From: DTU013 sp964512095
Lineage (GTDB): Bacteria > Bacillota > Clostridia > Acetivibrionales > DTU013
NCBI GenBank assembly: GCA_964512095.1
Contig: CAZEIH010000003.1
Location: forward strand, 1-64,000
Direction: 5' to 3'
Length of the DNA stretch: 64,000 nucleotides
In this document: in pieces, positions 54,736-63,701 of the stretch
Numbering within the stretch: the first letter of the stretch is position 1
Layout of the letters: every line of letters begins with the position of its first letter
The notes under the pieces: model-generated
Told to the model about the DNA's origin: nothing
Database searches by the model: none
The model's input: the letters and a program-made list of their open reading frames with translations, nothing else
Translations under genes and position numbers: made by a program

Positions 54736-55560
54736 CTATTCTCCCAGCTCTATGAAAAGGTAGTCATCAAAACATTTGAATCCCACCGCAGAATAAGCAT
54801 TTACCGCCGGCGTATTATTCTTCCTAGCAAATAGCGTTGGGGTCTTTCCCCTTGCCACTATCCTGCTGCATATCTCTGACACCACAGCCTTACAGTATCC
54901 CTTGCCTCGGTATGCTTCCTCAGTGTACACAGACCCAAGCTGGCTTGTCGCCGTCGTATATGCTTGAATTTTTGCAAATGCAACAAATTCACCATTGACT
55001 AAAGCTATCACAGCATCCTCCTCTGGGTCATCGCCAAGTGAATCAATGGCTTCCTCTCTGCTCACATTTTCATCAAACCCCACATTGCGCATACGCACCA
55101 GAAAATCAGCACCCTTATCAGCTTTGACGGCCTCCTTGGCATCTACCAGCTCCAGACCGTCTATCGTAAAAGGTTTAAATGACCTGTTAATAAAAAAGCT
55201 GCTATCATTGCATTTGGTAATATTTTTACTATCCTTAACAAGGTCATATATCGGCTTAATGATCTTTTCCATGCCCATGAGATACTGAAATTTGCGTTCC
55301 TTCATCAGCTGAACAAATAAAGGAATAGCCTCACAGCTTTCATAATGTGGTATACAGCTACCAAGATTATAAAAAGGAAGAATACCCCTGAGTTCATCCC
55401 CTTCAAAGAAACCAAAGTAATCGCCACACCTTCTCGTCTTCATATCATTTTCCAGACCAAAATTAGTGACATTGGCGTAATAAAATGGTGCCTCTAGCTC
55501 ATTTCTATTAGCATACTCCAGCGCAGCCTCCTTGTCATTATTATCAAGTAAACGTATCAT
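54736..55560 (-). CDS. GNAT acetyltransferase
   Basis: A 274-aa protein with a C-terminal GNAT domain: motif A in GSVYTEEAYRGKGYCKAVV and the ARKNNTPAVNAYSAVGFK block. The N-terminal half is a second, degenerate domain (residues 1-130). It transfers an acetyl group from acetyl-CoA to an unknown acceptor. The start is the ATG at 55560 with GGAGGTG seven bases upstream. The upstream region carries a small transcript and terminator. Confidence 0.87.
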   Translation of the reverse strand: MIRLLDNNDKEAALEYANRNELEAPFYYANVTNFGLENDMKTRRCGDYFGFFEGDELRGILPFYNLGSCIPHYESCEAIPLFVQLMKERKFQYLMGMEKIIKPIYDLVKDSKNITKCNDSSFFINRSFKPFTIDGLELVDAKEAVKADKGADFLVRMRNVGFDENVSREEAIDSLGDDPEEDAVIALVNGEFVAFAKIQAYTTATSQLGSVYTEEAYRGKGYCKAVVSEICSRIVARGKTPTLFARKNNTPAVNAYSAVGFKCFDDYLFIELGE

Positions 55561-55611
55561 AAAAAACACCTCCATAAATTCATGGACTGCCCGCCTTCCT
55601 ACCCTTTACAA

Positions 55612-55656
55612 ATAAAAAACCCGCAGAATCACTCAAAAGAGTGACTCCGCAGGGTT
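55612..55656 (-). terminator. Terminator upstream of the GNAT gene
   Basis: On the minus strand AACCCTGCGGAGTCACTC and GAGTGATTCTGCGGGTT form a 17-bp stem with a four-T loop, followed by TTTTTT. It ends a short transcript from 55818 and could also attenuate the GNAT gene. Confidence 0.85.
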
Positions 55657-55659
55657 CAT

Positions 55660-55755
55660 CTATACCTTGCGTGTAGGATTCGTTCCGTCCCTATGCTGCT
55701 CAGTTCCGATAATACTCTTTGAGCATAAATCAAAATATCCAAGTTTCACCTTCAT
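55660..55755 (-). CDS. Possible 31-aa peptide gene
   Basis: Minus-strand ATG at 55755 to TAG at 55660. The peptide begins MKVKLGYFDLCSKSIIG and has one Cys. AGGTG lies upstream, a promoter at 55790-55818 and a terminator directly after. Nothing in known families was recognised. It may be a leader peptide, a signal precursor or only part of a structured RNA. Confidence 0.4.
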   Translation of the reverse strand: MKVKLGYFDLCSKSIIGTEQHRDGTNPTRKV

Positions 55756-55789
55756 ATTAACGGCACCTAAACATACTCACTTTCCCGGT

Positions 55790-55818
55790 ATTATTGCACA
55801 AATTTACCATATTGTCAA
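55790..55818 (-). promoter_or_regulatory. Promoter of the small transcript
   Basis: A perfect TTGACA (55813-55818 on the minus strand), a 17-19 base spacer and an AATAAT or TAATAC -10. It reads towards the GNAT gene. Confidence 0.6.
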
Positions 55819-55839
55819 CACTCTTTTTTAGGTGCCATT

Positions 55840-55914
55840 TTTTAGGTGCCAGGCACGTCACATAGACACTTATTGAGATAATAAGTGTCTATGTGACGTG
55901 CCTGGCACCTAAAA
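55840..55914. repeat. REP-like palindrome, copy 2 (35-bp arms)
   Basis: Perfect 35-bp arms, core GTGCCAGGCACGTCACATAG, with the loop GAGAT. It lies right after the trkH stop. A second partial GGTGCC copy stands at 55831. Confidence 0.9.
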
Positions 55915-55917
55915 TTC

Positions 55918-57369
55918 TTAGATGTTGACCTTTTTCCAGAAGGTGGGGGCCAGAAGCAGGAGTAGCGGGAATAGTTCCAGCCTGCCTGCGATCATGCAGA
56001 AGGAGAAGACAGCCTTGCTTAGTGGCGAGTAGGATGAGAAGTTTCCCATAGGGCCAACGATGCCAAGGCCGGGGCCTACATTTCCTATACTGGTAGCTAC
56101 TGCAGTAAAGTTGGAGACCAAGTCCTTACCCTCTATTGATACGATGAGCAGGGCTATTACAAAAATAAAAATGAATGCATAGAAAAACACTGTTGCACTG
56201 GACAAGGTGTCCTCATCAACTGCCTTTCCGTTAATCTTAACAGTATATATGGACCGTGGATGTATTATTCTGTGTACCTCCCGCCTCACCAGCTTCATCA
56301 GAAGCACTATGCGGATACACTTTATTCCTCCGGCTGTCGAGCCTGCACTTGCACCTATAAACGTCAGCATTACAAGTATCGATTTACTGAAGGAGGGCCA
56401 CAGATTGAAATCCGTAGTCGAATAGCCTGTCGTAGTAATAATTGAGCTGACCTGAAACGATGAATGCCTCAATGATTCCCATACGGATCCGAAAACATTT
56501 CCGGTAAGGTTCAGTGTTATAAGAATGATAGATACCAGTATAATCCCAAAATAGAGCTTGAATTCGACATCGCGAAAAAATTGCTTTATATTGCCTTTGA
56601 TGGCTTGATAATAAAGCGAGAAATTGATCCCGAAAATGAACATAAATACCGTGATGATTACTTCAGAATACACATTGCCATAGGTGCCAATACTGGTATT
56701 TTTTACTGAAAATCCGCCTGTACCGGCAGTTCCCATCGAATGCACGATGGAATCGTAAATTGGCATCCCGGATATTACAAGTAAAATAAACTGAATTAGT
56801 GTCATCGCTATATATATGATGTACAGTATTTTAACTGTTTGGCCTATTTTCGGAACAAGCTTACCAGGGCTGGGGCCAGGGCTCTCTGCCACGAGAATAT
56901 GTACGGAACTACCCTTTACTGACGGTAATACAGCCAGCATCAATGCAAGCACACCCATCCCGCCAACCCAGTGGGTAAAGCTCCTCCAGAACAATATTCC
57001 CTTTGGCAGGCTCTCCACCTCTGTCAATATTGTTGCTCCGGTGGTCGTAAAACCTGATACTGACTCAAAAAAAGCATCCATTGGCACAGGAATAGAGCCG
57101 CTTATCAAAAATGGTAATGCCCCAAATATGGATACAAAAAGCCAGGATAGCGATACTATTGCAAAGCCATCTCGTGAGTATATCTGGGTATTTTTTGGCT
57201 TCAATAGATGTAGCAGAAAACCCGCCGCCAGAATAATGAGCATGGAAATCAAAAATGCATACACATCGCCCTGACCGTATATAACCGATACTAGAAGTGA
57301 CGGGATCATAAGCGCAGCCTCGATGCACAGTACAGTACCAAGACTGCTAAAAATCATTCTAATGTTCAT
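55918..57369 (-). CDS. trkH: Potassium uptake protein TrkH
   Basis: A 483-aa membrane protein of the Trk/Ktr K+ family with four MPM repeats. The pore loops read SVSGFTTTGATIL, GTAGTGGFSV and TTTGYSTTDF, with SIGNVGPGLG last. It forms the pore that works with the TrkA regulator upstream. It starts inside the end of trkA (ATG 57369, GGAGG eight bases upstream, 11-base overlap). The palindrome at 55840 probably ends the operon. Confidence 0.94.
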   Translation of the reverse strand: MNIRMIFSSLGTVLCIEAALMIPSLLVSVIYGQGDVYAFLISMLIILAAGFLLHLLKPKNTQIYSRDGFAIVSLSWLFVSIFGALPFLISGSIPVPMDAFFESVSGFTTTGATILTEVESLPKGILFWRSFTHWVGGMGVLALMLAVLPSVKGSSVHILVAESPGPSPGKLVPKIGQTVKILYIIYIAMTLIQFILLVISGMPIYDSIVHSMGTAGTGGFSVKNTSIGTYGNVYSEVIITVFMFIFGINFSLYYQAIKGNIKQFFRDVEFKLYFGIILVSIILITLNLTGNVFGSVWESLRHSSFQVSSIITTTGYSTTDFNLWPSFSKSILVMLTFIGASAGSTAGGIKCIRIVLLMKLVRREVHRIIHPRSIYTVKINGKAVDEDTLSSATVFFYAFIFIFVIALLIVSIEGKDLVSNFTAVATSIGNVGPGLGIVGPMGNFSSYSPLSKAVFSFCMIAGRLELFPLLLLLAPTFWKKVNI

Positions 57370-58738
57370 TCGGTAATCCTCCAGGACGAATAATATCATT
57401 GAAATCCGAGAACTGTTTGTCCTTTACTATGAGGATGACGCTGTCACCAAGCTTTATAACGTCTCTTCCGTGGGGAATAATAATCTCATTTTTTCTAACA
57501 ATAGCACCAAAAATGACACCTTCTACCAGCTTAATATCCTGTAGCGGTATATTCAAGAACTTTGTTGACTTCCCAGCAATAAATTCTAAAGCCTCAGCCT
57601 TATCACCAATTATCTTATATAGCGTTTCAACCGGATTGCCCATAGCATTTTTCAAGCCTCTTACAAACTTGATAATCCCATTGGCTGTTATCTGTTTGGG
57701 GCTGACGACACTGTCGATGCCCATATTTTTTACTATTGAGGCATAATTGATCTTATTAATTTTCGCAACAACCTTGTGAACTCCACATTGTCTAGCATAT
57801 AATGCAGCAAGTAGATTTTCCTCGTCTCTCCCCGTGAGAGTAACAAAGGCATCCATATCACAGAGATTCTCAGAATTCAAGAGGTCTTCATCAGAACCAT
57901 CCCCATTAATAATCAATGTGTTGGGAAGGAGTTCAGAAAGCTCATAGCACCTGCTTTTGTCAATTTCGATGATTTTCGCCTTCATTCCAGCTTCATCGAG
58001 GTACTGGGCAAGATAGAAGCCTATCCTTCCTCCGCCTATGATCATAACATTTTTAACTTTATCATTGTATAGCCCCACACGGCTACAAAAGCTATAAACA
58101 TTGTTTGGCCTGCCGATAATATAAAGCGTGTCATTTTCGTTTATCTGAAAATCACCGTTTGGTATGATAACATCATCTTCTCGCAGTACTGCTCCTATCA
58201 GTATTGAAGATGCCACTTTACTTGATATATCCTTTAGCTTCATACCCACCAACTGCATACCCTCAACAACCTTCATTTCCACAAGCTCAACACGGCCCTT
58301 GGCGAAGGGTTCCACGTTCACAGCTGTAGGGTAGCTTAGCACCCTGCCAATTTCATTTGCGCAAGCGTGCTCAGGGTTTATTACCATATCAAGTCCTAGA
58401 TCCCTCTTGAGGGCAGATAGCTCATTGGCGTATTCAGGGTCCCTGATCCTGGCTATCGTATGCTCGGCACCGAGCTTTTTTGCAGTAAGGCAGCAGACCA
58501 TATTCATTTCATCGCTAGTTGTAGCTGCAATAAGTAAATCGGCGCCATTTACTCCCGCCTCCATTAAAATTTTAGTGCTTACGCCATTACCCCTAATACA
58601 CATAACATCCAAGTACTCAATAGCTTTTCGTAAAGGCTCAGGATCTTTGTCGATTATAGTAATATCATTATTCTCCTTTGACAGATTCTCTGCCAATGCA
58701 TAACCAACTTTTCCATCTCCGATGATAATAATCTTCAT
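57359..58738 (-). CDS. trkA: Trk potassium regulator TrkA
   Basis: A 459-aa cytosolic regulator with two RCK modules. Each has a Rossmann domain (GDGKVGYALAE near residue 7 and GGGRIGFYLAQ near 235) binding NAD(H) or ATP and a C-terminal RCK_C domain. It gates TrkH, translated with it by overlap. Full length for the family. First gene of the operon. Confidence 0.95.
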   Translation of the reverse strand: MKIIIIGDGKVGYALAENLSKENNDITIIDKDPEPLRKAIEYLDVMCIRGNGVSTKILMEAGVNGADLLIAATTSDEMNMVCCLTAKKLGAEHTIARIRDPEYANELSALKRDLGLDMVINPEHACANEIGRVLSYPTAVNVEPFAKGRVELVEMKVVEGMQLVGMKLKDISSKVASSILIGAVLREDDVIIPNGDFQINENDTLYIIGRPNNVYSFCSRVGLYNDKVKNVMIIGGGRIGFYLAQYLDEAGMKAKIIEIDKSRCYELSELLPNTLIINGDGSDEDLLNSENLCDMDAFVTLTGRDEENLLAALYARQCGVHKVVAKINKINYASIVKNMGIDSVVSPKQITANGIIKFVRGLKNAMGNPVETLYKIIGDKAEALEFIAGKSTKFLNIPLQDIKLVEGVIFGAIVRKNEIIIPHGRDVIKLGDSVILIVKDKQFSDFNDIIRPGGLPNEH

Positions 58739-58823
58739 TTGTCATCTCCCGTTCAATACAGTGCTTTGGGCTGTTTTTCATAAGCTACCTTACAGATTCA
58801 ATATAGCTTTAGTTTAATCGCAA

Positions 58824-58949
58824 GTCAATTCGCTTCGCTCAGGGAGTCAGGTGGAGACTGAACTCCACTTGGCCAAGGAAGTTAATTAATTCGTCTTCAT
58901 TCATCGCCGACCTATAGAGCTCGACGTCTTCTGAATACATAGATAAAAG
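58824..58949 (-). repeat. Dispersed two-hairpin repeat, copy 7 (inverted)
   Basis: Near full copy of the family, with a few substitutions in both hairpins. The 330-base space 58739-59068 between trkA and the DtxR-type gene holds this and nothing else recognised. Confidence 0.88.
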
Positions 58950-59068
58950 GCGAGGCGCTCTTTCGAATCCCCCACCACCGATTTACAAAAAACGTATTCT
59001 TTATGTTTTGCATTGTACCGTATTCAAATAAAAAGGTCAAATAAAATTTGTCAGGACTCAATACACAC

Positions 59069-59563
59069 TCAATCTGCGTTTCTATTCCTGTTATCGAGAG
59101 ATGTGCGAAAATCATCAAATTGCCTGAGTATTTCAGGCTTATCCACGAAAAAACGATTCAGTGTTTCTATCTTCTCAAGTGCATTATTTGTTACATTATG
59201 CTCTATTAACTCAACATTCATAAGTAGGTTTTCTTTAACACCAATGGTGCTAAGAAATTTTTCTATCGTGTAATGCCGGTCCAAAAGAAACTTGCCCACA
59301 CTTCTCCCCTCTTGGGTTAGAGTTACCAAACCGTATTTTTCATAACGAAGCAAGCCTTGGCGTCCAAGCTTCTGTACCATTTTTGAGGCAGAGGGGGCTT
59401 TTACATTCAATGCTTCTGCAAGAGCGTTAATACGAATATATCCATTCTCGATAGCATTCCTGTAAATCATCTCCATGTAGTCTTCCATACTATGGGATAA
59501 TGCTTCTTTTTTCTTATCCATGATTTCATAGCCCCGAACAGTATGAAATTCCTTGTTACTCAC
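59069..59563 (-). CDS. DtxR/MntR-type metal-dependent repressor
   Basis: A 164-aa regulator. The winged helix is at residues 22-85 (SMEDYMEMIYR, then VKAPSASKMVQKLGRQGLL). The metal-binding and dimerisation domain follows with RHYTIEKFL and VELIEHNVTNNALEKIE. It should bind Fe(II) or Mn(II) and repress uptake genes, most likely feoAB, which lies divergent next to it. GTG start with GAGG upstream; an ATG 42 bases inside is the alternative. Confidence 0.9.
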   Translation of the reverse strand: MSNKEFHTVRGYEIMDKKKEALSHSMEDYMEMIYRNAIENGYIRINALAEALNVKAPSASKMVQKLGRQGLLRYEKYGLVTLTQEGRSVGKFLLDRHYTIEKFLSTIGVKENLLMNVELIEHNVTNNALEKIETLNRFFVDKPEILRQFDDFRTSLDNRNRNAD

Positions 59564-59772
59564 TCAACCTCACTCCTGACAATATGTAAACCCTTGTTGT
59601 TCATACAACCTCTCTAATACACAGGTTATGGCATTTTTGCTCATACAACTGATCAGTCTCCACTTACATTATATGAGTAACATATTTTTATATTATTCAT
59701 ATATTATCCATAGATAAAAGTTTTTCACGTGGCTAACTTCTATTACATAACCAAAAAACCGGAGGTATAGTC

Positions 59773-60012
59773 ATGAATAAGAATTTAGTACCATTACATC
59801 AAATCCCTTGTGGAAAGAGTGCGAAAGTAAGAAAACTGAATACAGCAGGCAATGCCAGAAGGAGAATGCTTGACCTGGGGCTAGTGAAGGATACAATTAT
59901 TGAATCCCTGAGAAAAAGTCCATCAGGAGACCCAATTGCATATGAAATAAGAGGTGCTGTTATTGCACTTCGATCAGAGGAGGCATCAACAATTCTGGTG
60001 GAAATACTTTAG
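59773..60012 (+). CDS. feoA: Ferrous iron transport protein FeoA
   Basis: A 79-aa SH3-like FeoA protein (VPLHQIPCGKSAKVRKL, RRRMLDLGL, YEIRGAVIALR) that supports FeoB. CCGGAGG precedes the ATG. Its stop codon region is the first unit of the tandem array that separates it from feoB. Confidence 0.93.
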   Translation: MNKNLVPLHQIPCGKSAKVRKLNTAGNARRRMLDLGLVKDTIIESLRKSPSGDPIAYEIRGAVIALRSEEASTILVEIL

Positions 60013-60240
60013 CTTGATACAAAAGGATACTCTAGCATGGATGCGAAGGTGTGCTTTAGCTTATGTGTGAAAGGATACTCTAGCATGGATGCGAAGGGGT
60101 GCTTTAGCTTATGTGTGAAAAGGTACTCTAGCTTGGATACGAAGGGGTGCTTTAGCTTATGTGTGAAAAGGTACTCTAGCTTGGATGCGAAGAGGTGCTT
60201 TGGTCTAGGCACATAGATATACTCTAGCTTGAGGATATTG
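60004..60240 (+). repeat. 24-bp tandem array between feoA and feoB
   Basis: About nine half-units of 23-25 bp, alternating two types (GGATACTCTAGCATGGATGC and GGTGTGCTTTAGCTTATGTG), giving a 48-bp higher unit. The first half-unit is the feoA stop region itself (ATACTTTAGCTTGATAC). Confidence 0.9.
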
Positions 60241-60254
60241 AGGAGGAATATAAA

Positions 60255-62453
60255 ATGGGATTGACTAGCCAATCTACAGGATCTGGTACACTAAAAAACA
60301 CTTTTACTGTTCAAAAAAAAACTTCTGGAGAATTCATCATCGCTCTAGCCGGTAATCCAAACACCGGAAAAAGCACTGTATTCAACAGTCTTACAGGGCT
60401 AAATCAGCACACTGGAAACTGGACGGGGAAAACCGTCACCACTGCCCAAGGGCGGTATAGCTACAAGGGCAAAAACTTCATAATGGTAGATTTACCTGGA
60501 ACCTATTCATTAATGTCCAATTCTGTTGAAGAGGAAGTTGCTCGGGACTTTATTTGTTTTGGGGATCCCGACACCACTGTCATAGTAACAGATGCCACCT
60601 GCCTAGAAAGAAACCTGATTCTTGTGATACAGATACTTGAGATGACAGACAAAGCAGTTGTATGCGTAAATTTAATGGATGAAGCAAAGAAAAAGAGTAT
60701 CACAATAGACCTTAGCAAGCTCTCAGAACTATTAGGGGTGCCAGTGGTGGGGACCAGTGCGAGAAGCGGCGATGGCTTAGATGCTTTAATGGAAGCGGTA
60801 TGCAAGGTTTCCAGTGGTCAAATAGAAACTAATCCTGTAAAAATACACTATGACAAACCCATTGAAGAAACCCTCGAAAGAATTGGAGCCAGTCTCAATA
60901 AAGTACTCTCCTTCAATAGGCTCAACAGCAGATGGATTAGTCTAAAGATGATAGATAACGATCCAGTAATCATATCCTCTATTTCAAAATATGTATGCCA
61001 ATCAGGCCATGAGTCCTTAACTGCTCTCATCCCTACATCAACCATCTTCTCTCTGATCCAAGGTGACAATCATACTATTAGAGACAGTATAGTCTCAAGT
61101 ATTGTTGAGCTTGCAGAGAGCATTAGCAGTCAAGTAGTCACCCGAAAGAAAAAAGTGCATAATGAGATAGATAGAAAAATTGACAACATCTTGACTTCTA
61201 GAAAATTCGGCATCCCTACCATGGTAGCACTTTTGGGTATTGTTTTTTGGATAACTATCGTTGGAGCAAATTTTCCATCAGGGGTATTAGCGAATTTTCT
61301 TTTTGGAATAGAAGATAAGCTAACTGCATTATTTTTGGCATACAAAATGCCCGAATGGCTCCATGGTGCACTGATACTAGGCATATACAGAACTCTTGCC
61401 TGGGTAGTCTCTGTTATGCTGCCTCCGATGGCAATATTTTTCCCTCTCTTCACACTTTTAGAAGATATAGGCTACCTGCCAAGAGTTGCATTCAACCTGG
61501 ATAATTTCTTCAAGAAGGCCTGTGCCCATGGAAAGCAGTCTCTGACCATGTGTATGGGCTTTGGATGTAACGCAGCAGGGGTAATAGGCTGTAGAATTAT
61601 AGATTCTCCAAGAGAACGGCTAATTGCCATTCTAACAAACAACTTCGTACCCTGTAATGGACGTTTCCCAATGCTGATTACAATCTCAACCATATTCATA
61701 GCAAGAGCAGGACTCCGTCATTACGAGACCGGAGGTACACAAGCAATCTCACATAAAGGTGAGCTAGTCTCCTCTCCCTTATTACAAGGTGTAATAGGGA
61801 CTTTGACAATGACTAGCATCATCATTCTGGGTGTGTTTATGACACTGCTGGTTTCCAGGATACTATCCAAAACAATACTTAAGGGACTGCCCTCATCATT
61901 TACACTAGAGCTCCCACCCTACCGTAGACCACAGATTGGAAAGGTGTTAGTTAGATCAGTACTAGACAGGACACTATTCGTTCTTGGTCGGGCTGTAGTA
62001 GTAGCAGCACCTGCAGGTCTGGTAATATGGATCATGGCAAATATCAATATCGACGGGATCAGCCTACTTAATCATAGTGCCGGATTCCTGGACCCCTTTG
62101 CTGCTCTACTAGGGCTGGATGGATACATACTGATGGCCTTCATACTGGGACTTCCGGCAAATGAAATAGTCATGCCAATAATACTTATGAGCTATATGGC
62201 TACAGGTACAATATTAGACATGGAAAGCTTGGAGGCACTGGGGGCATTGCTGGTGAAAAACGGCTGGACCTGGCTTACAGCTGTTAATGTAATGTTACTT
62301 AGTCTCATGCATTTCCCCTGTGCTACTACATTATTGACAATTAAAAAAGAAACAGGAAGCTGGAAGTGGACACTGGCAGCCTTTCTAATTCCCACTGGTA
62401 CTGGTCTACTAATAATCTTTACTGTGACCCAGATAGTAAGGCTTTTAAGTTGA
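60255..62453 (+). CDS. feoB: Ferrous iron transporter FeoB
   Basis: A 732-aa Fe(II) transporter. The N-terminal G domain has G1 GNPNTGKST near residue 34, G2 TGNWTGKTV, G3 DLPGTYSL, G4 NLMDEAKK and G5 SARSGDG. The GDI helical domain follows, then two gate domains with about ten membrane helices (MGFGCNAAGVIGCRI and VPCNGRFPMLI). GAGGAGG upstream. Likely regulated by the adjacent DtxR-type protein. No FeoC is seen. Confidence 0.96.
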   Translation: MGLTSQSTGSGTLKNTFTVQKKTSGEFIIALAGNPNTGKSTVFNSLTGLNQHTGNWTGKTVTTAQGRYSYKGKNFIMVDLPGTYSLMSNSVEEEVARDFICFGDPDTTVIVTDATCLERNLILVIQILEMTDKAVVCVNLMDEAKKKSITIDLSKLSELLGVPVVGTSARSGDGLDALMEAVCKVSSGQIETNPVKIHYDKPIEETLERIGASLNKVLSFNRLNSRWISLKMIDNDPVIISSISKYVCQSGHESLTALIPTSTIFSLIQGDNHTIRDSIVSSIVELAESISSQVVTRKKKVHNEIDRKIDNILTSRKFGIPTMVALLGIVFWITIVGANFPSGVLANFLFGIEDKLTALFLAYKMPEWLHGALILGIYRTLAWVVSVMLPPMAIFFPLFTLLEDIGYLPRVAFNLDNFFKKACAHGKQSLTMCMGFGCNAAGVIGCRIIDSPRERLIAILTNNFVPCNGRFPMLITISTIFIARAGLRHYETGGTQAISHKGELVSSPLLQGVIGTLTMTSIIILGVFMTLLVSRILSKTILKGLPSSFTLELPPYRRPQIGKVLVRSVLDRTLFVLGRAVVVAAPAGLVIWIMANINIDGISLLNHSAGFLDPFAALLGLDGYILMAFILGLPANEIVMPIILMSYMATGTILDMESLEALGALLVKNGWTWLTAVNVMLLSLMHFPCATTLLTIKKETGSWKWTLAAFLIPTGTGLLIIFTVTQIVRLLS

Positions 62454-62454
62454 A

Positions 62455-62486
62455 AACCCAGCATAATAGTGCATTATGACTGGGTT
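62455..62486 (+). terminator. Hairpin after feoB
   Basis: AACCCAGCATAAT pairs with ATTATGACTGGGTT (one bulged base). There is no strong T-run. Confidence 0.55.
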
Positions 62487-62518
62487 ACAACAAGACTTAT
62501 TATTAGTTAGAAGAAATG

Positions 62519-62731
62519 TCACTTTAGTGCATCAAAAAAGCCGATGGGCACAAAGGTTCTTCCGTCAATTATTAGAGAAGCCTCAGCCAACTCTATTTCT
62601 GCACCTTCAAACAGGAAACTGTCTTTTCCTATTACAAGTTTAATATTTCCGCCAAGTGAAACACTCCGCTCAGAGCCGTTCCAGGTAACATCATATCCTA
62701 AAGCCTCTGCTGCTGCACGAAGAGGAATCAT
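62519..62731 (-). pseudogene. Copper-amine-oxidase N-terminal-type domain fragment
   Basis: A 70-codon frame with MIPLRAAAEALGYDVTWNGS, then DGRTFVPIGFF. This is the core of the stalk domain (Cu_amine_oxidN1) common in clostridial surface proteins. It lacks a signal peptide and partner domains. It lies just after the LUD gene's stop and next to an assembly break, so it may be a gene relic or a broken assembly. An AGGA before the ATG leaves a small chance that it is translated. Confidence 0.6.
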
Positions 62732-62739
62732 TGCATTCC

Positions 62740-62949
62740 TAATAGCCTAGTTCTTCTCCAACAATAATAACCTTTATCCTGCCTTTAACCCTTTNNNNNN
62801 NNNNNNNNNNNNNNNNNNNNNNNNNNNNNNNNNNNNNNNNNNNNNNNNNNNNNNNNNNNNNNNNNNNNNNNNNNNNNNNNNNNNNNNNNNNNNNTAATAG
62901 CCTAGTTCTTCTCCAACAATAATAACCTTTATCCTGCCTTTAACCCTTT
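62740..62949. other. Scaffold gap of 100 N flanked by identical 55-bp ends
   Basis: 62740-62794 and 62895-62949 are identical over 55 bases, starting TAATAGCCTAGTTC. The 100 N between them is a standard placeholder. The two contig ends overlap and were not merged, so the true sequence is probably continuous. Confidence 0.9.
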
Positions 62950-63568
62950 GATAGCCTGAAATAAGATAGCTGCAGCATATACGTGAAGGACTGCTGCAAC
63001 CACTTGTAATACAAGTATTATCTAACTGAAGAGACATACATTCCCCTTTTTCGCGGCAATAGGTTTCAGATGAAAGCCTCACGCAGTTTGCCGGGGCTGC
63101 AGTTCTTTTCACCCTACTTACTGCAGCCTCAATATCATCTACTATTTTGCTGTAGCTTGTAATGATTATTACTGATTTAGGACCGTAACAAATAGCAGCA
63201 ACCCTATTACTATTGCCATCAACATTGTATAGCTCACCATTCTCAGTAATTGCATTAGTACTGCAGAGATAGGTATCAGCAAAAAAAGCTTTCCTGTATA
63301 TTTCTGCGGTTTCCTCTCTGGACAGACCTGCTGCATAGCGGTCCTGGAAATTATACCTTCCTGACCTAAGGTGGTCGATAACTCCGCATTCAAACAAAGT
63401 TACAGATCCTCCTACAGAAACAGTCTCGTCATCATTCATCAACTCGGCAACCTTATTGACAACACTGGCTTTTGATTCAACATAAAAGCCCTGCATGTTG
63501 TTTTTTTCAAGATTCTTAATTGTTTTAGCTATCCTTTTCTCAATAATTGTTTTTAGATTATTGTCCAC
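62894..63568 (-). CDS. LUD-domain protein (LutC/DUF162 type)
   Basis: A 224-aa protein with the LUD fold: DDETVSVGGSVTLFECGVIDHLR, FFADTYLCSTNAITENGE, NVDGNSNRVAAICYGPKSVI. It ends RIKVIIVGEELGY, the normal end of these proteins, right at the gap edge; the stop TAG is completed when the two 55-bp ends are merged. It also has Cys residues near the C-terminus (YCREKGECMSL, ITSGCSSPSRICC). Related proteins work in lactate use, but many single LUD proteins have no known role. GTG start with AGGAG upstream. Confidence 0.85.
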
Positions 63569-63701
63569 AGAACATCCAACTCCTGTCTTTCTGATCTTAT
63601 TTGGGCCAATCCGTTACGCAAAACTTATAAAACCATGCTTCCTCATTCATCGTGTCCGACCTCGGCTAGCCTAATATCGTTTGATATAACACTCCAGAGG
63701 C

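Noticed and set aside
60004..60240. CRISPR array
   Set aside because: Units follow each other without unique spacers and no cas genes are present.
60009..60272. An 87-codon minus-strand frame across the feoA-feoB gap with 16-residue repeats
   Set aside because: It is a by-product of the tandem array, whose 48-bp unit is a multiple of three. It begins inside feoB and has no ribosome-binding site.
63640..63672. An eighth copy of the two-hairpin repeat (CATTCATCG and CCGACCT motifs)
   Set aside because: Only two short matches remain, in degraded order; too weak to count as a copy.
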